A stretch of 64,000 nucleotides of DNA from Roseivirga spongicola. GTDB lineage: Bacteria > Bacteroidota > Bacteroidia > Cytophagales > Cyclobacteriaceae. Position 1 is the stretch's first letter, and each line of letters opens with the position of its first letter. Under the pieces are notes generated by a model. That model did no database searches and was not told the DNA's origin. It saw only the letters and a list, made by a program, of their open reading frames with translations. The translations under genes were made by a program, and so were the position numbers. Below, piece after piece: positions 53,719 to 61,536 of the stretch. The stretch lies in contig NZ_LRPC01000023.1 of assembly GCF_001592965.1 (NCBI RefSeq), positions 124,001 through 188,000 of the forward strand, in the 5' to 3' direction.

Positions 53719-54792
53719 TTAAAATTTCACCCCAAATCGTTCTCCTAAAGCTCTCAAGTCTTTTTCTACTGGCTCAAGTAGAGGAATGCCATTTTCACTT
53801 CTTTCTTTTTCGTAAGTTCTTTCCGGATCGCCAGGAATAACGACAGGCTGATTTGCATCGGTTCGGTCCGATTCTCTAAATCTAGTAATCCAGTTGTCCA
53901 TGTGCGATTTAAATTCTTCGGCAGGACGGAAGGCATCTACTCTCATTGCCCCAAAGAAGTGTCCGAGCCCTTCGCCCACTGGGTCTTTGCTTGGTTCTAG
54001 GAAGGTAACAAAAGGAGGAGCCCATGGGCCATAATTAGCGCCAGAAAGTACGGCAGAAAATATATCGACAATGGAACCCAAGATGAAACCTTTGTGACTT
54101 CCATGCTCTCTATCACCTCCAAGTGGTAGCCAAGATCCGCCTTCTTTAATGCCGTGAGCATTGTCTGTACTTTGCCCACCTTGGTCCTGAATCCATCCGA
54201 GAGGAGCATTTTCGCCTTTTCGCATAAGCACCTCAAGTTTTCCATTAGCTGCTGGTGTTGTAGCAAAGTCACCTACAAATGGAGGTTGCTCATTGGCAGG
54301 AATAGCAACGGCAATTGGGTTAGTGCCTAACATTCTTTCCTTAGAGAATGTAGGCGAAACCAATGGGCTTGCATTGGTCATTGACATGCCAATCATGTCA
54401 TGATCTAAGGCCTTCATGGCATGATAGCCTGCAATTCCGTAGTGGTTTGAATTCTTAACCGCTACCCAGCCTGTCCCAGCATTTTTAGCCTTCTCAATAG
54501 CCACTTGCATGGCAAAAGGCGCTACCACTAAACCAAGTCCTGCATCACCATCGATGGTGGCTGTACTTGGTGTTTCATGTATCACCTTAATATCTGGCTT
54601 AGCGTTAATTCTTTGTTTATCCCAAAGCCTAACATAACCACTAAGTCTAGCTACCCCGTGAGAGTCTACCCCTCGCATATCTGCGGATAGTAATGTTTTG
54701 GTCGCTGTTTCTGCATCACTTTCAGGGCAACCCATAGCGATGAAAATGTCTTTGGAAAAACGATATAGTTGGTCGTAGCTAAAATGATTCAT
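53719..54792 (-). CDS. Ldh family (malate/L-lactate-type) oxidoreductase
   Basis: 357 residues from ATG 54792 (MNHFSYDQLYRFSKD); the frame start at 54849 overlaps the upstream ppx gene. NAD(P)-dependent dehydrogenase of the YlbC/MdhG type: ADMRGVDSHGVARLSGYV carries the catalytic histidine; NSNHYGIAGYHAM, MLGTNPIAVAIPA and GGDREHGSHKGFILG bind cofactor. The substrate (malate, lactate, ureidoglycolate or another 2-hydroxyacid) cannot be told from sequence. Follows the phosphatase gene by 10 bases. Confidence 0.9.
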   Translation of the reverse strand: MNHFSYDQLYRFSKDIFIAMGCPESDAETATKTLLSADMRGVDSHGVARLSGYVRLWDKQRINAKPDIKVIHETPSTATIDGDAGLGLVVAPFAMQVAIEKAKNAGTGWVAVKNSNHYGIAGYHAMKALDHDMIGMSMTNASPLVSPTFSKERMLGTNPIAVAIPANEQPPFVGDFATTPAANGKLEVLMRKGENAPLGWIQDQGGQSTDNAHGIKEGGSWLPLGGDREHGSHKGFILGSIVDIFSAVLSGANYGPWAPPFVTFLEPSKDPVGEGLGHFFGAMRVDAFRPAEEFKSHMDNWITRFRESDRTDANQPVVIPGDPERTYEKERSENGIPLLEPVEKDLRALGERFGVKF

Positions 54793-54802
54793 TGGGAAAA
54801 TG

Positions 54803-55741
54803 TTATTGCTTTTCTGCAATAGGTTTGTGTTCCATGGAATAAAGAACACCTTCCTTTAAAGCGTAGGTACACCCAGTAATGTGTTCTGTAGGAATGAGGT
54901 CTGTAACGAAAGAGATAAGGCAACTGGCTACCACAATCATGTCTACTCTCATAGAAACCATACCGGGAATCAGCAGTCTAGCTTCCTTATCTTTAATAAG
55001 TAAATCTCGGTGCATGTCTCGGTAGGCCTTAATAGGGAGCTCAAATACTTTCGGATGCACTGGCCTGTCTTCTCCAGTTTGTTTAAAGTGTATTTCTACG
55101 AGCGTATCAAACGTTCCTGAACATCCTATCAGGCCAATTGGCTTATGTTTCTCAATGGCTGTTTTAAGCTCTTGAAGTTCTGCTTCTAGCCAGTTAAACA
55201 TTTCGTTTACCGAGCTAGCAGGCATAGGGTCATGCTTGTGGAATTTATCCAGCAAGCGTTGCGCGCCAATTTCAAAACTTCTCTTCCAGAAAATTTGAGA
55301 GTCATTTCCTATAATAAACTCAACGCTGCCGCCTCCGATATCCATCACCAACTGTGGCGCGTTATCTACGGCTTCTGCAGCTCTAACTCCCTCAAAAATT
55401 AGTTCTGCCTCGCGGTCACCACTAATAATTTGAATCTCTATCTGAGTTGAATCGTAAATTTGGTCTAGTAGTTCCTGACCGTTTTTTGCGTTTCTGATGG
55501 CACTGGTAGGCACACCGATAACATCGGTAGTATGAAATTGGTCAAGCACAGTTTTGAATACCTCAAGAGTATGAACTGCCCTTTTCATGGCATCTTTGGC
55601 TATATAGCCCTTACTGATGCCGTTTTTGCCAATTTTCACAGCAATTTTCTCCTTGTAGAGCGTCTTTAGCTGACCATCCTCCAGTTCAACAATGAACAGG
55701 TGGAAAGTATTAGTACCTAAATCTATTACAGCTTTCCTCAT
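54803..55741 (-). CDS. Ppx/GppA exopolyphosphatase-type phosphatase
   Basis: 312 residues. ASKHA-fold phosphatase: phosphate-1 loop VIDLGTNTFHLFIVE at 5-19, TSAIRNAKNG, phosphate-2 loop LVMDIGGGSVEFIIG near 131-145, and IGAQRL. Removes terminal phosphate from polyphosphate or pppGpp. Single-domain form without the HD domain of long Ppx proteins, as is usual in Bacteroidota. First gene of the minus-strand pair, divergent from the carboxylase operon. Confidence 0.93.
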   Translation of the reverse strand: MRKAVIDLGTNTFHLFIVELEDGQLKTLYKEKIAVKIGKNGISKGYIAKDAMKRAVHTLEVFKTVLDQFHTTDVIGVPTSAIRNAKNGQELLDQIYDSTQIEIQIISGDREAELIFEGVRAAEAVDNAPQLVMDIGGGSVEFIIGNDSQIFWKRSFEIGAQRLLDKFHKHDPMPASSVNEMFNWLEAELQELKTAIEKHKPIGLIGCSGTFDTLVEIHFKQTGEDRPVHPKVFELPIKAYRDMHRDLLIKDKEARLLIPGMVSMRVDMIVVASCLISFVTDLIPTEHITGCTYALKEGVLYSMEHKPIAEKQ

Positions 55742-55849
55742 GCCACACTCCTCGAAAAGTTGGCCGAATATATAATATTATTCCCTAAAAATAAGGCTGT
55801 TCGGAAGGACAATTCATGGCTTTGAAATTCATATTTCCACGTATGTCCA

Positions 55850-55857
55850 TATCTTTG
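55850..55857 (+). promoter_or_regulatory. -7 box before the carboxyltransferase operon
   Basis: TATCTTTG matches TAnnTTTG exactly; start site would be near 55863. The nearest TTTG is 25 bases upstream (55821-55824), longer than usual, so the -33 assignment is uncertain. Confidence 0.55.
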
Positions 55858-55879
55858 GCTACCAAATCTAATGGAACCT

Positions 55880-57466
55880 ATGGCAGACAAAAAATCAGAA
55901 TCTTCTTCAGTTAAACTTCTTAGCAAAGCAGAGAAATACGCTTTGCTAGAGGAAAAGAATCAGAAAGCACTTTTAGGGGGTGGGCAAAAGAGAATTGATG
56001 CACAGCACGATGGAAATAAGCTTACCGCAAGAGAACGAATAGCTTTATTGATGGATGAAGGTTCGTTTGAAGAAATTGGAAAGTTTGTAGAGCATAGAGC
56101 TACTGACTTTGGTCTTGATAAGCAAAAGTTTCTGGGCGATGGAGTGGTTACCGGTTATGGAACAGTAAACGGCCGTTTGGTTTATGTGTATTCACAAGAC
56201 TTTACCGTTTTTGGAGGCTCACTTTCTGAAACCCATGCAGAGAAAATCTGTAAAATCATGGACCTGGCTATGAAAAATGGAGCTCCAATCATTGGTTTGA
56301 ACGATAGTGGTGGAGCCAGAATTCAAGAAGGTGTGGTGTCATTAGGTGGCTATGCCGATATCTTCTACCGAAATACTCGTGCTTCAGGACTTATTCCTCA
56401 GATTTCCGCAGTAATGGGGCCTTGTGCTGGTGGTGCTGTATATTCTCCAGCAATTACCGACTTTATCTTCATGGTAGAGAACACTTCATATATGTTTGTT
56501 ACTGGCCCAAATGTGGTAAAAACAGTAACTCAAGAAGATGTTACTTCTGAAGAACTTGGTGGAGCAAGTACGCATAGCACTAAGAGTGGTGTAACACATT
56601 TTGCTTCAGCCAATGAGGTACAATGTATCAACGATATTAAGAGACTATTGTCTTACGTTCCACAAAACTGTGAAGACGATGCTCCCATCTACAAGTATGA
56701 TGCGCAGTCTGAAATCAGAAAGGAACTGAACCAAATCATTCCTGATAATCCAAATCAGCCTTATGATATGCATGAGGTTATTGAGCATTTGGTAGATGAG
56801 GATTCTTTCTTTGAAGTGCATAAGAACTTTGCAGAGAATATTATTGTAGGCTTCGCCCGAATTGGAGGAAGAAGTGTTGGTATTGTGGGTAATCAGCCTG
56901 CTGCGCTGGCCGGGGTTTTGGATATCCATGCTTCAACGAAGGGTGCTCGTTTTGTGCGTTTCTGCGATAGCTTTAATATTCCTCTTTTGGTGTTGGAAGA
57001 TGTGCCAGGCTTCCTTCCTGGAACCGACCAAGAGTGGAATGGAATTATCACTAATGGAGCTAAATTACTTTATGCATTTGCTGAGGCCACTGTTCCAAGA
57101 ATTACTGTAATTACGAGAAAGGCATATGGTGGAGCGTATGATGTAATGAACTCGAAGCACATTGGTGCGGACATGAATTACGCTTGGCCAATGGCGGAAA
57201 TTGCGGTGATGGGTGCAAAAGGAGCTGCCGAAATCATTTTCCGTAAAGAAATTGCTGCTGCTGAAGATCCTGAAGCCAAACTTCAAGAGAAGGTTGATGA
57301 ATACACAGCCAAATTTGCGAATCCATACAATGCAGCAAAACGTGGTTATGTAGATGAAGTAATTGAGCCTGAAAAAACTAGAGAGAAGTTAATTAGAGCA
57401 TTCAAAATGCTTGAGAATAAGGTAGATACTCTACCTAAGAAAAAGCATGGTAACATTCCGCTTTAA
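55880..57466 (+). CDS. Acyl-CoA carboxylase carboxyltransferase subunit
   Basis: 528 residues from ATG 55880 ([10 protein letters not shown]); ATG 55871 three codons earlier is possible, but would leave a leader of only about 8 bases. Propionyl/methylmalonyl-CoA carboxyltransferase (PccB/MmdA) fold: N-domain with [20 protein letters not shown] and [11 protein letters not shown] (oxyanion holes), C-domain with [32 protein letters not shown] and [18 protein letters not shown]. Transfers CO2 from biotin to an acyl-CoA. The biotinyl carrier at 15217-15714 is a possible partner. It may also serve a sodium-pump decarboxylase. Confidence 0.93.
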   Translation: MADKKSESSSVKLLSKAEKYALLEEKNQKALLGGGQKRIDAQHDGNKLTARERIALLMDEGSFEEIGKFVEHRATDFGLDKQKFLGDGVVTGYGTVNGRLVYVYSQDFTVFGGSLSETHAEKICKIMDLAMKNGAPIIGLNDSGGARIQEGVVSLGGYADIFYRNTRASGLIPQISAVMGPCAGGAVYSPAITDFIFMVENTSYMFVTGPNVVKTVTQEDVTSEELGGASTHSTKSGVTHFASANEVQCINDIKRLLSYVPQNCEDDAPIYKYDAQSEIRKELNQIIPDNPNQPYDMHEVIEHLVDEDSFFEVHKNFAENIIVGFARIGGRSVGIVGNQPAALAGVLDIHASTKGARFVRFCDSFNIPLLVLEDVPGFLPGTDQEWNGIITNGAKLLYAFAEATVPRITVITRKAYGGAYDVMNSKHIGADMNYAWPMAEIAVMGAKGAAEIIFRKEIAAAEDPEAKLQEKVDEYTAKFANPYNAAKRGYVDEVIEPEKTREKLIRAFKMLENKVDTLPKKKHGNIPL

Positions 57467-57487
57467 TGAATATTTAATAGATAGCAG

Positions 57488-58555
57488 ATGATGGAAAGAG
57501 AAGAGTTTTTAGTTAAATATTTAAATAACGCATCACCAACAGGATTCGAGTCTAGTGGCCAACAAATTTGGTTAGATTATATGAAGCCTTATGTAGATGA
57601 ATACTTCACGGATAATTATGGTACTGCTGTAGGGGTTATTAATCCTGAAGCAGAATACAAAGTGGTTATCGAAGCACATGCTGATGAGATTAGCTGGTTT
57701 GTAAATTATATCTCTGATGATGGTTATATCTATGTGATCAGAAATGGAGGTAGTGATCACCAAATAGCACCTTCAAAAAGGGTGAATCTCCATACTTCAA
57801 AAGGAGTGGTGAAGGGAGTGTTCGGGTGGCCAGCCATTCATGTTAGAGAGAAAGAAAGTGAAAGTGCACCTTCATTGAAGAACATCTTTATTGATGTAGG
57901 TGCTAGCACCAAGCAAGAGGTTTTAGATATGGGAATCCATGTGGGAACTGTGGCTACTTTCGATGATGAAATCTTCAAACTGAACGAGAAATATTGGTGT
58001 GGTAGAGCCTTGGATAACCGAATTGGTGGTTATATGATTGCTCAGGTTGCCAGAAAGTTAAAGGAGGAAGGTAAAGAATTGCCTTTCGGCCTATACATAG
58101 TGAATGCTGTTCAGGAGGAAATTGGTTTGAGAGGAGCTGAAATGATTGCTGCGAGAATCAAACCTAATGTGGCTATCATCACTGATGTTTGCCACGATAC
58201 TCATTCTCCTATGTATGATAAGAAACTACAAGGAGATCAAAAATCTGGAAACGGCCCTGTACTTACTTATGGTCCAGCAGTTCAGAATAACCTTTTGAAT
58301 ATGCTGATTGAGGTGGCAGAGAAGAATGAAATTCCATTCCAGCGCTCGGCAGCTTCAAGGTCTACAGGAACAGATACTGATGCTTTTGCTTACTCTAATG
58401 AGGGAGTTCCGGCTGCATTGATTTCACTTCCACTTAAGTACATGCATACTACTGTCGAGACAGCTCATGAAACAGATATTGAGCAGGTAATAGAATTGAT
58501 GTATCAATTCTTGACTCAGCTAGAAGGTGGTCATGACTTCAGGTATTTAAAATAA
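57488..58555 (+). CDS. M42 family metallopeptidase (aminopeptidase)
   Basis: 355 residues. Dizinc site complete: H64 and D66 (EAHADE), D176 (GRALDNR), E210/E211 (AVQEEIG), D233 (ITDVCHDT), H320 (YMHTTVE). M42 enzymes are cytoplasmic, often dodecameric aminopeptidases (glutamyl aminopeptidase or deblocking type). 21 bases after the carboxyltransferase stop and overlapping the next gene as TAATG, hence one operon. Confidence 0.93.
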   Translation: MMEREEFLVKYLNNASPTGFESSGQQIWLDYMKPYVDEYFTDNYGTAVGVINPEAEYKVVIEAHADEISWFVNYISDDGYIYVIRNGGSDHQIAPSKRVNLHTSKGVVKGVFGWPAIHVREKESESAPSLKNIFIDVGASTKQEVLDMGIHVGTVATFDDEIFKLNEKYWCGRALDNRIGGYMIAQVARKLKEEGKELPFGLYIVNAVQEEIGLRGAEMIAARIKPNVAIITDVCHDTHSPMYDKKLQGDQKSGNGPVLTYGPAVQNNLLNMLIEVAEKNEIPFQRSAASRSTGTDTDAFAYSNEGVPAALISLPLKYMHTTVETAHETDIEQVIELMYQFLTQLEGGHDFRYLK

Positions 58556-59325
58556 TGCCAACTGTAAAAGATCAAATGGGGCGAAAGGTCAACGTACCTG
58601 AAGCCCCTTTAAGAATCATTTCTCTTGTTCCTTCGCAAACAGAATTGCTTTATGATTTGGGACTGGGTTCCGAAGTTGTAGGTATCACCAAATTCTGTGT
58701 TTATCCTCAAGAGTGGCGAAAAGAAAAGACCATTGTAGGAGGGACTAAACAAGTTCATTTCGATATTATCGATCAACTTCAGCCTGACCTTATCATCGGA
58801 AATAAGGAAGAGAATGAGGAGGGATTCATCACTGAGCTGGCAAAGAAATACCCTGTATGGATGAGCGATATTTCAAACCTCAATGAGGCTTTGGATATGA
58901 TTGAGATGATCGGTGATCTTACAGCCAGGGAAAGGGAAGCCGAAGGAATAGTAGTCGATATCCTCAGTGGATTTGCTGAATTGGAAGAAAGAGATGTTCC
59001 TGCAAAGAAGGCCGTTTACCTTATTTGGAAAGGGCCATATATGGCTGCCGGTCAAGGAACGTTTATCAATGAAATGCTTAAGGTAGCTGGTTTCGAAAAT
59101 CAAGTAAAGAAAGATCGGTACCCAGAACTGACCGTACAAGAAATCAAAGACCTTGCTCCTGAAGTAGTGCTTTTGAGTTCTGAACCTTATCCTTTCAAAG
59201 ATAAGCATATTGAAGAACTGAAAGCTGAACTACCCAATGTAGAAGTGAGGTTGGTAGATGGAGAAATGTTCAGTTGGTATGGAAGCCGATTAGTGAAAGC
59301 TCCTGCTTATTTCAAGTCTTTGTAA
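58555..59325 (+). CDS. BtuF-like helical-backbone metal/cobalamin-binding protein
   Basis: 256 residues. Two Rossmann-like lobes joined by a long helix, with RIISLVPSQTELLYDLGLG and the lobe-2 segment APEVVLLSSEPYPFKDKH, as in BtuF and siderophore-binding proteins. There is no signal peptide or lipobox: the start MPTVKDQMGRKVNVPEAP leads straight into the fold, so it appears to be cytoplasmic, unless the start is misplaced (the TAATG coupling to the peptidase argues against that). No permease or ATPase is nearby. The ligand is unknown; cobalamin would link it to methylmalonyl-CoA metabolism and the carboxyltransferase in the same operon. Confidence 0.8.
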   Translation: MPTVKDQMGRKVNVPEAPLRIISLVPSQTELLYDLGLGSEVVGITKFCVYPQEWRKEKTIVGGTKQVHFDIIDQLQPDLIIGNKEENEEGFITELAKKYPVWMSDISNLNEALDMIEMIGDLTAREREAEGIVVDILSGFAELEERDVPAKKAVYLIWKGPYMAAGQGTFINEMLKVAGFENQVKKDRYPELTVQEIKDLAPEVVLLSSEPYPFKDKHIEELKAELPNVEVRLVDGEMFSWYGSRLVKAPAYFKSL

Positions 59326-59564
59326 GCCTCGAAGCATTGCTGCCATAGGTGTGGCGGTCACAAGACCACCAAAGGCGGAGATTAGCGGTCACAAGACTTT
59401 GCTGTCAATCTTTGACTAACTTTTGATTCTAGCAACTGCAAAGTTCGCATCTAGTGGAGGCGTATCTTAATGAAGTTCGTCAAAGGTAATTGCCCTTAGG
59501 TTATGTTGCCGTATGGCCTAAGCCCTTGTTGGTGAGTGGGATTAGGGAGAAACAAAGTCTTGGC
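59326..59564. other. Repeat-rich spacer
   Basis: No supported gene. It contains two copies of a 13-mer (59354-59397) and a GC-richer stretch around 59498-59562 that resembles neither neighbouring coding sequence. Possibly fragments of dispersed repeats. Confidence 0.45.
59354..59397. repeat. 13-bp direct repeat GCGGTCACAAGAC, two copies
   Basis: Copies at 59354-59366 and 59385-59397, 31 bases apart. The first can also fold as GGCGGTC/GACCACC with an ACAA loop. Confidence 0.6.
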
Positions 59565-59598
59565 AAAAAAAGAAGGGAAGCCCCAGCAGCTTCCCTCT
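59565..59598 (-). terminator. Terminator of the DUF1036-like gene
   Basis: On the minus strand, AGAGGGAAGC pairs with GCTTCCCTTCT across a short loop and is followed by a run of seven Ts; 6 bases beyond the stop at 59604. Confidence 0.83.
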
Positions 59599-59603
59599 CA
59601 ACA

Positions 59604-60110
59604 TTACCTAAACACGGCAAATGTGTTGCACATTTTAGTGTCGTAACACTCCCAAATATCTTGCTTCACAAATCGAAGCTTATTAGATGCAGCTTCGTTG
59701 ACGGGGAAACTATACTTCCCCGCCCATTTTCTTTTTTTCCACTTGTGTTGATTTTCGGCATAATAGAAGTAGGTCTTTTGATCGGATACTCCCATATGTC
59801 TTTTTTCTCCAGACTTTAGGGTTACGAATCCTTCTGTTTGCCAGTCACCATTGTAGTCTTTATATCTAATAGCAACTTCTAGAGGCTCTTCTGCTCTATT
59901 TTCAAAATAGATGTGATATTCTTTCTTTCTTACTTCTGAGTGTGGTGTGGCACTTGGTAAGCTTGGTAATTCGTTGGAGTTTAGCTCTAAAAGTGAGCTT
60001 AATTCCAAACTCGGGAATTCAGCGGTATGATCTTCCTTACTCTCGGAAAGAGAAAGCAAGCTCATTACGCCTGTCCCAAGCACTAGTGCATAGACGGCTA
60101 ATGTTTTCAT
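59604..60110 (-). CDS. Exported DUF1036-like protein
   Basis: 168 residues. N-terminal hydrophobic segment (LAVYALVLGTGVMSLLSL) is a signal peptide or anchor. A serine/leucine-rich linker (about 30-60) leads to a beta domain (YHIYFENRAEEPLEVAIRY, DWQTEGFVTLKSGEKR, YFYYAENQHKWKKRKWAGKY) that resembles DUF1036, a small secreted domain with W-x-x-x-G and YYYAE motifs. Two cysteines near the C-terminus (ECYDTKMC) could form a disulfide. Function unknown. Confidence 0.65.
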   Translation of the reverse strand: MKTLAVYALVLGTGVMSLLSLSESKEDHTAEFPSLELSSLLELNSNELPSLPSATPHSEVRKKEYHIYFENRAEEPLEVAIRYKDYNGDWQTEGFVTLKSGEKRHMGVSDQKTYFYYAENQHKWKKRKWAGKYSFPVNEAASNKLRFVKQDIWECYDTKMCNTFAVFR

Positions 60111-60218
60111 ACGTTTAGGTGAAACGGTTTTTAAAGATGGAGACTTTACATGAAAAATTCAACATATATTCATAAAAAGTTTTATTGATTCATGTAGTGT
60201 TAACTTTACGTATTAGCG

Positions 60219-60256
60219 AAAAAAAGCCCTCTCTTTAGATTGAGAAGGCTTTTTTA
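60219..60256. terminator. Terminator of the SGNH hydrolase gene
   Basis: AAAAAAGCC-C-TCTC pairs with GAGA-A-GGCTTTTTT. Flanked by A-run and T-run, so it can work in both directions; on the minus strand it closes the aroA-ABC-Nudix-SGNH group. Confidence 0.8.
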
Positions 60257-60276
60257 GCTCGTTAAAATAGTCTTTA

Positions 60277-60933
60277 TCAAGGCTTTATTAACAGTGGGCC
60301 TATCACCTTTATCCAGATATCGTAGCCTTTTTTGTTCATGTGGAGGTTGTCTTCTATGAAGATATCACTCTTCACTTTACCATCTTCGTTGAGCATTGGT
60401 GCCCAAACATCTGCAAATTTTACATTTGGTGAGAGGTCTGCCATAGCTTTAAAAGACGCGTTTACTTTTTCGTACTTTTCTTTTAGTTCCCAACGTGCTA
60501 CGCTTGGTTTAGGAGTGATGATCACTATGTTTTCTACACCCTCTTCTAGCAGGTCGTTTACTAGTTTATTCATGTCTGCTAATATCTGCAGCCCTGACTT
60601 TCCAGAGTTTACATCATTATCGCCTTCATAAATGAATACCTGCTTTGGGTTGAACTGAGAAATCAATAGGTCTTTGTAGTGAATCAGGTCAGAAGTCTCT
60701 GAACCACCGAAGCCAGTGTTGATGACGTTGTGTTCAGGAAAGTAAGACTTAAAATCTACCCAAAGTCTTATGCTAGAGCTACCCGTGAATACAATTCGGT
60801 TTTGTGCAGGATACTGCAATGAAGCGTTTTCGAACTTTTTAACCTCTTCAGCAAACCTTAATGGGTCTTGACCAAATAGGTCGATAGAAGTAATGAGTAA
60901 TAATATGATTAGTAGATAGTTGGTCTTTTTCAT
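60277..60933 (-). CDS. Secreted SGNH/GDSL hydrolase
   Basis: 218 residues with a signal peptide (MKKTNYLLIILLLITSIDLFG). SGNH catalytic set: S53 in FTGSSSIR (replacing GDSL by GSSS), glycines in NTGFGGSE (74-77), N106 in EGDND, and D195/H198 in IEDNLHMNKKG. Probably an esterase or carbohydrate deacetylase acting outside the inner membrane. 24 bases after the Nudix gene and followed by a terminator. Confidence 0.9.
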   Translation of the reverse strand: MKKTNYLLIILLLITSIDLFGQDPLRFAEEVKKFENASLQYPAQNRIVFTGSSSIRLWVDFKSYFPEHNVINTGFGGSETSDLIHYKDLLISQFNPKQVFIYEGDNDVNSGKSGLQILADMNKLVNDLLEEGVENIVIITPKPSVARWELKEKYEKVNASFKAMADLSPNVKFADVWAPMLNEDGKVKSDIFIEDNLHMNKKGYDIWIKVIGPLLIKP

Positions 60934-60957
60934 TAGTGGAAAATTGCGGTTCGCGTA

Positions 60958-61536
60958 CTAGTTTAAAAGCTCATTTATTTGAGCGTACTGTAAAAGCATT
61001 ATCGTCTTGGCATCTTTAATTTCACCAGTTTTAATCATTTCCAATGCTTGGGTAAAGGAGATTTCTAGCACTTCTATATCTTCATCTTCGTCTGCACCAC
61101 CTCCTTTAGACACTTTCATATCGTCTTCATAGGCACCTACATAAAGATGTGCAAGTTCACTCAGAGTGCCCGGAGAGGTGTATGCTTCAAAGGCCTTTTC
61201 AATATTCTTGACTTTAAAACCAGTTTCTTCAAGTGCTTCGCGCTTTGCACATTCTTCGGGGGCATCATCATCAAGCATTCCAGCACACGCCTCTACTATA
61301 AAACCATCTGAGGTATCATTCAAATAAGAAGGCATTCTAAATTGTCTGGTTAGAATAACAGTGCGTTTCTCTTTGTTGTAAAGTAGAATGCCAGCGTAGT
61401 TTCCTTTCTTGGCTACCTCTCTTGACTGTCTTTGCACCCTGCCGTTGAACCAAGTGTAATCGTAAATAACCTCTTTAAGGTTGAACCAGCCTTCGGAGAG
61501 ACTCCTTTCTTCAATAATCTTAACTCGTTCTTCCAT
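60958..61536 (-). CDS. Nudix hydrolase, NudK/ADP-ribose pyrophosphatase type
   Basis: 192 residues. Nudix box at about 86-107: GMLDDDAPEECAKREALEETGF with the REALEETG core; the preceding EACAG is typical of the NDP-sugar subgroup (GDP-mannose or ADP-ribose pyrophosphatase). Start overlaps the ABC exporter stop as TAATG, so both are translated from one transcript. Substrate not determinable from sequence. Confidence 0.92.
   Translation of the reverse strand: MEERVKIIEERSLSEGWFNLKEVIYDYTWFNGRVQRQSREVAKKGNYAGILLYNKEKRTVILTRQFRMPSYLNDTSDGFIVEACAGMLDDDAPEECAKREALEETGFKVKNIEKAFEAYTSPGTLSELAHLYVGAYEDDMKVSKGGGADEDEDIEVLEISFTQALEMIKTGEIKDAKTIMLLQYAQINELLN

Noticed and set aside
56645-57286. Several frames overlapping the carboxyltransferase
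   Set aside because: The carboxyltransferase frame is conserved throughout; the others are shadows.
59354-59397. CRISPR-like repeat-spacer unit
   Set aside because: Only two 13-base copies, no cas genes, repeats too short.
59490-59819. 109-residue plus-strand frame
   Set aside because: Crosses a terminator and lies antisense to the DUF1036-like gene, which has a signal peptide and motifs.
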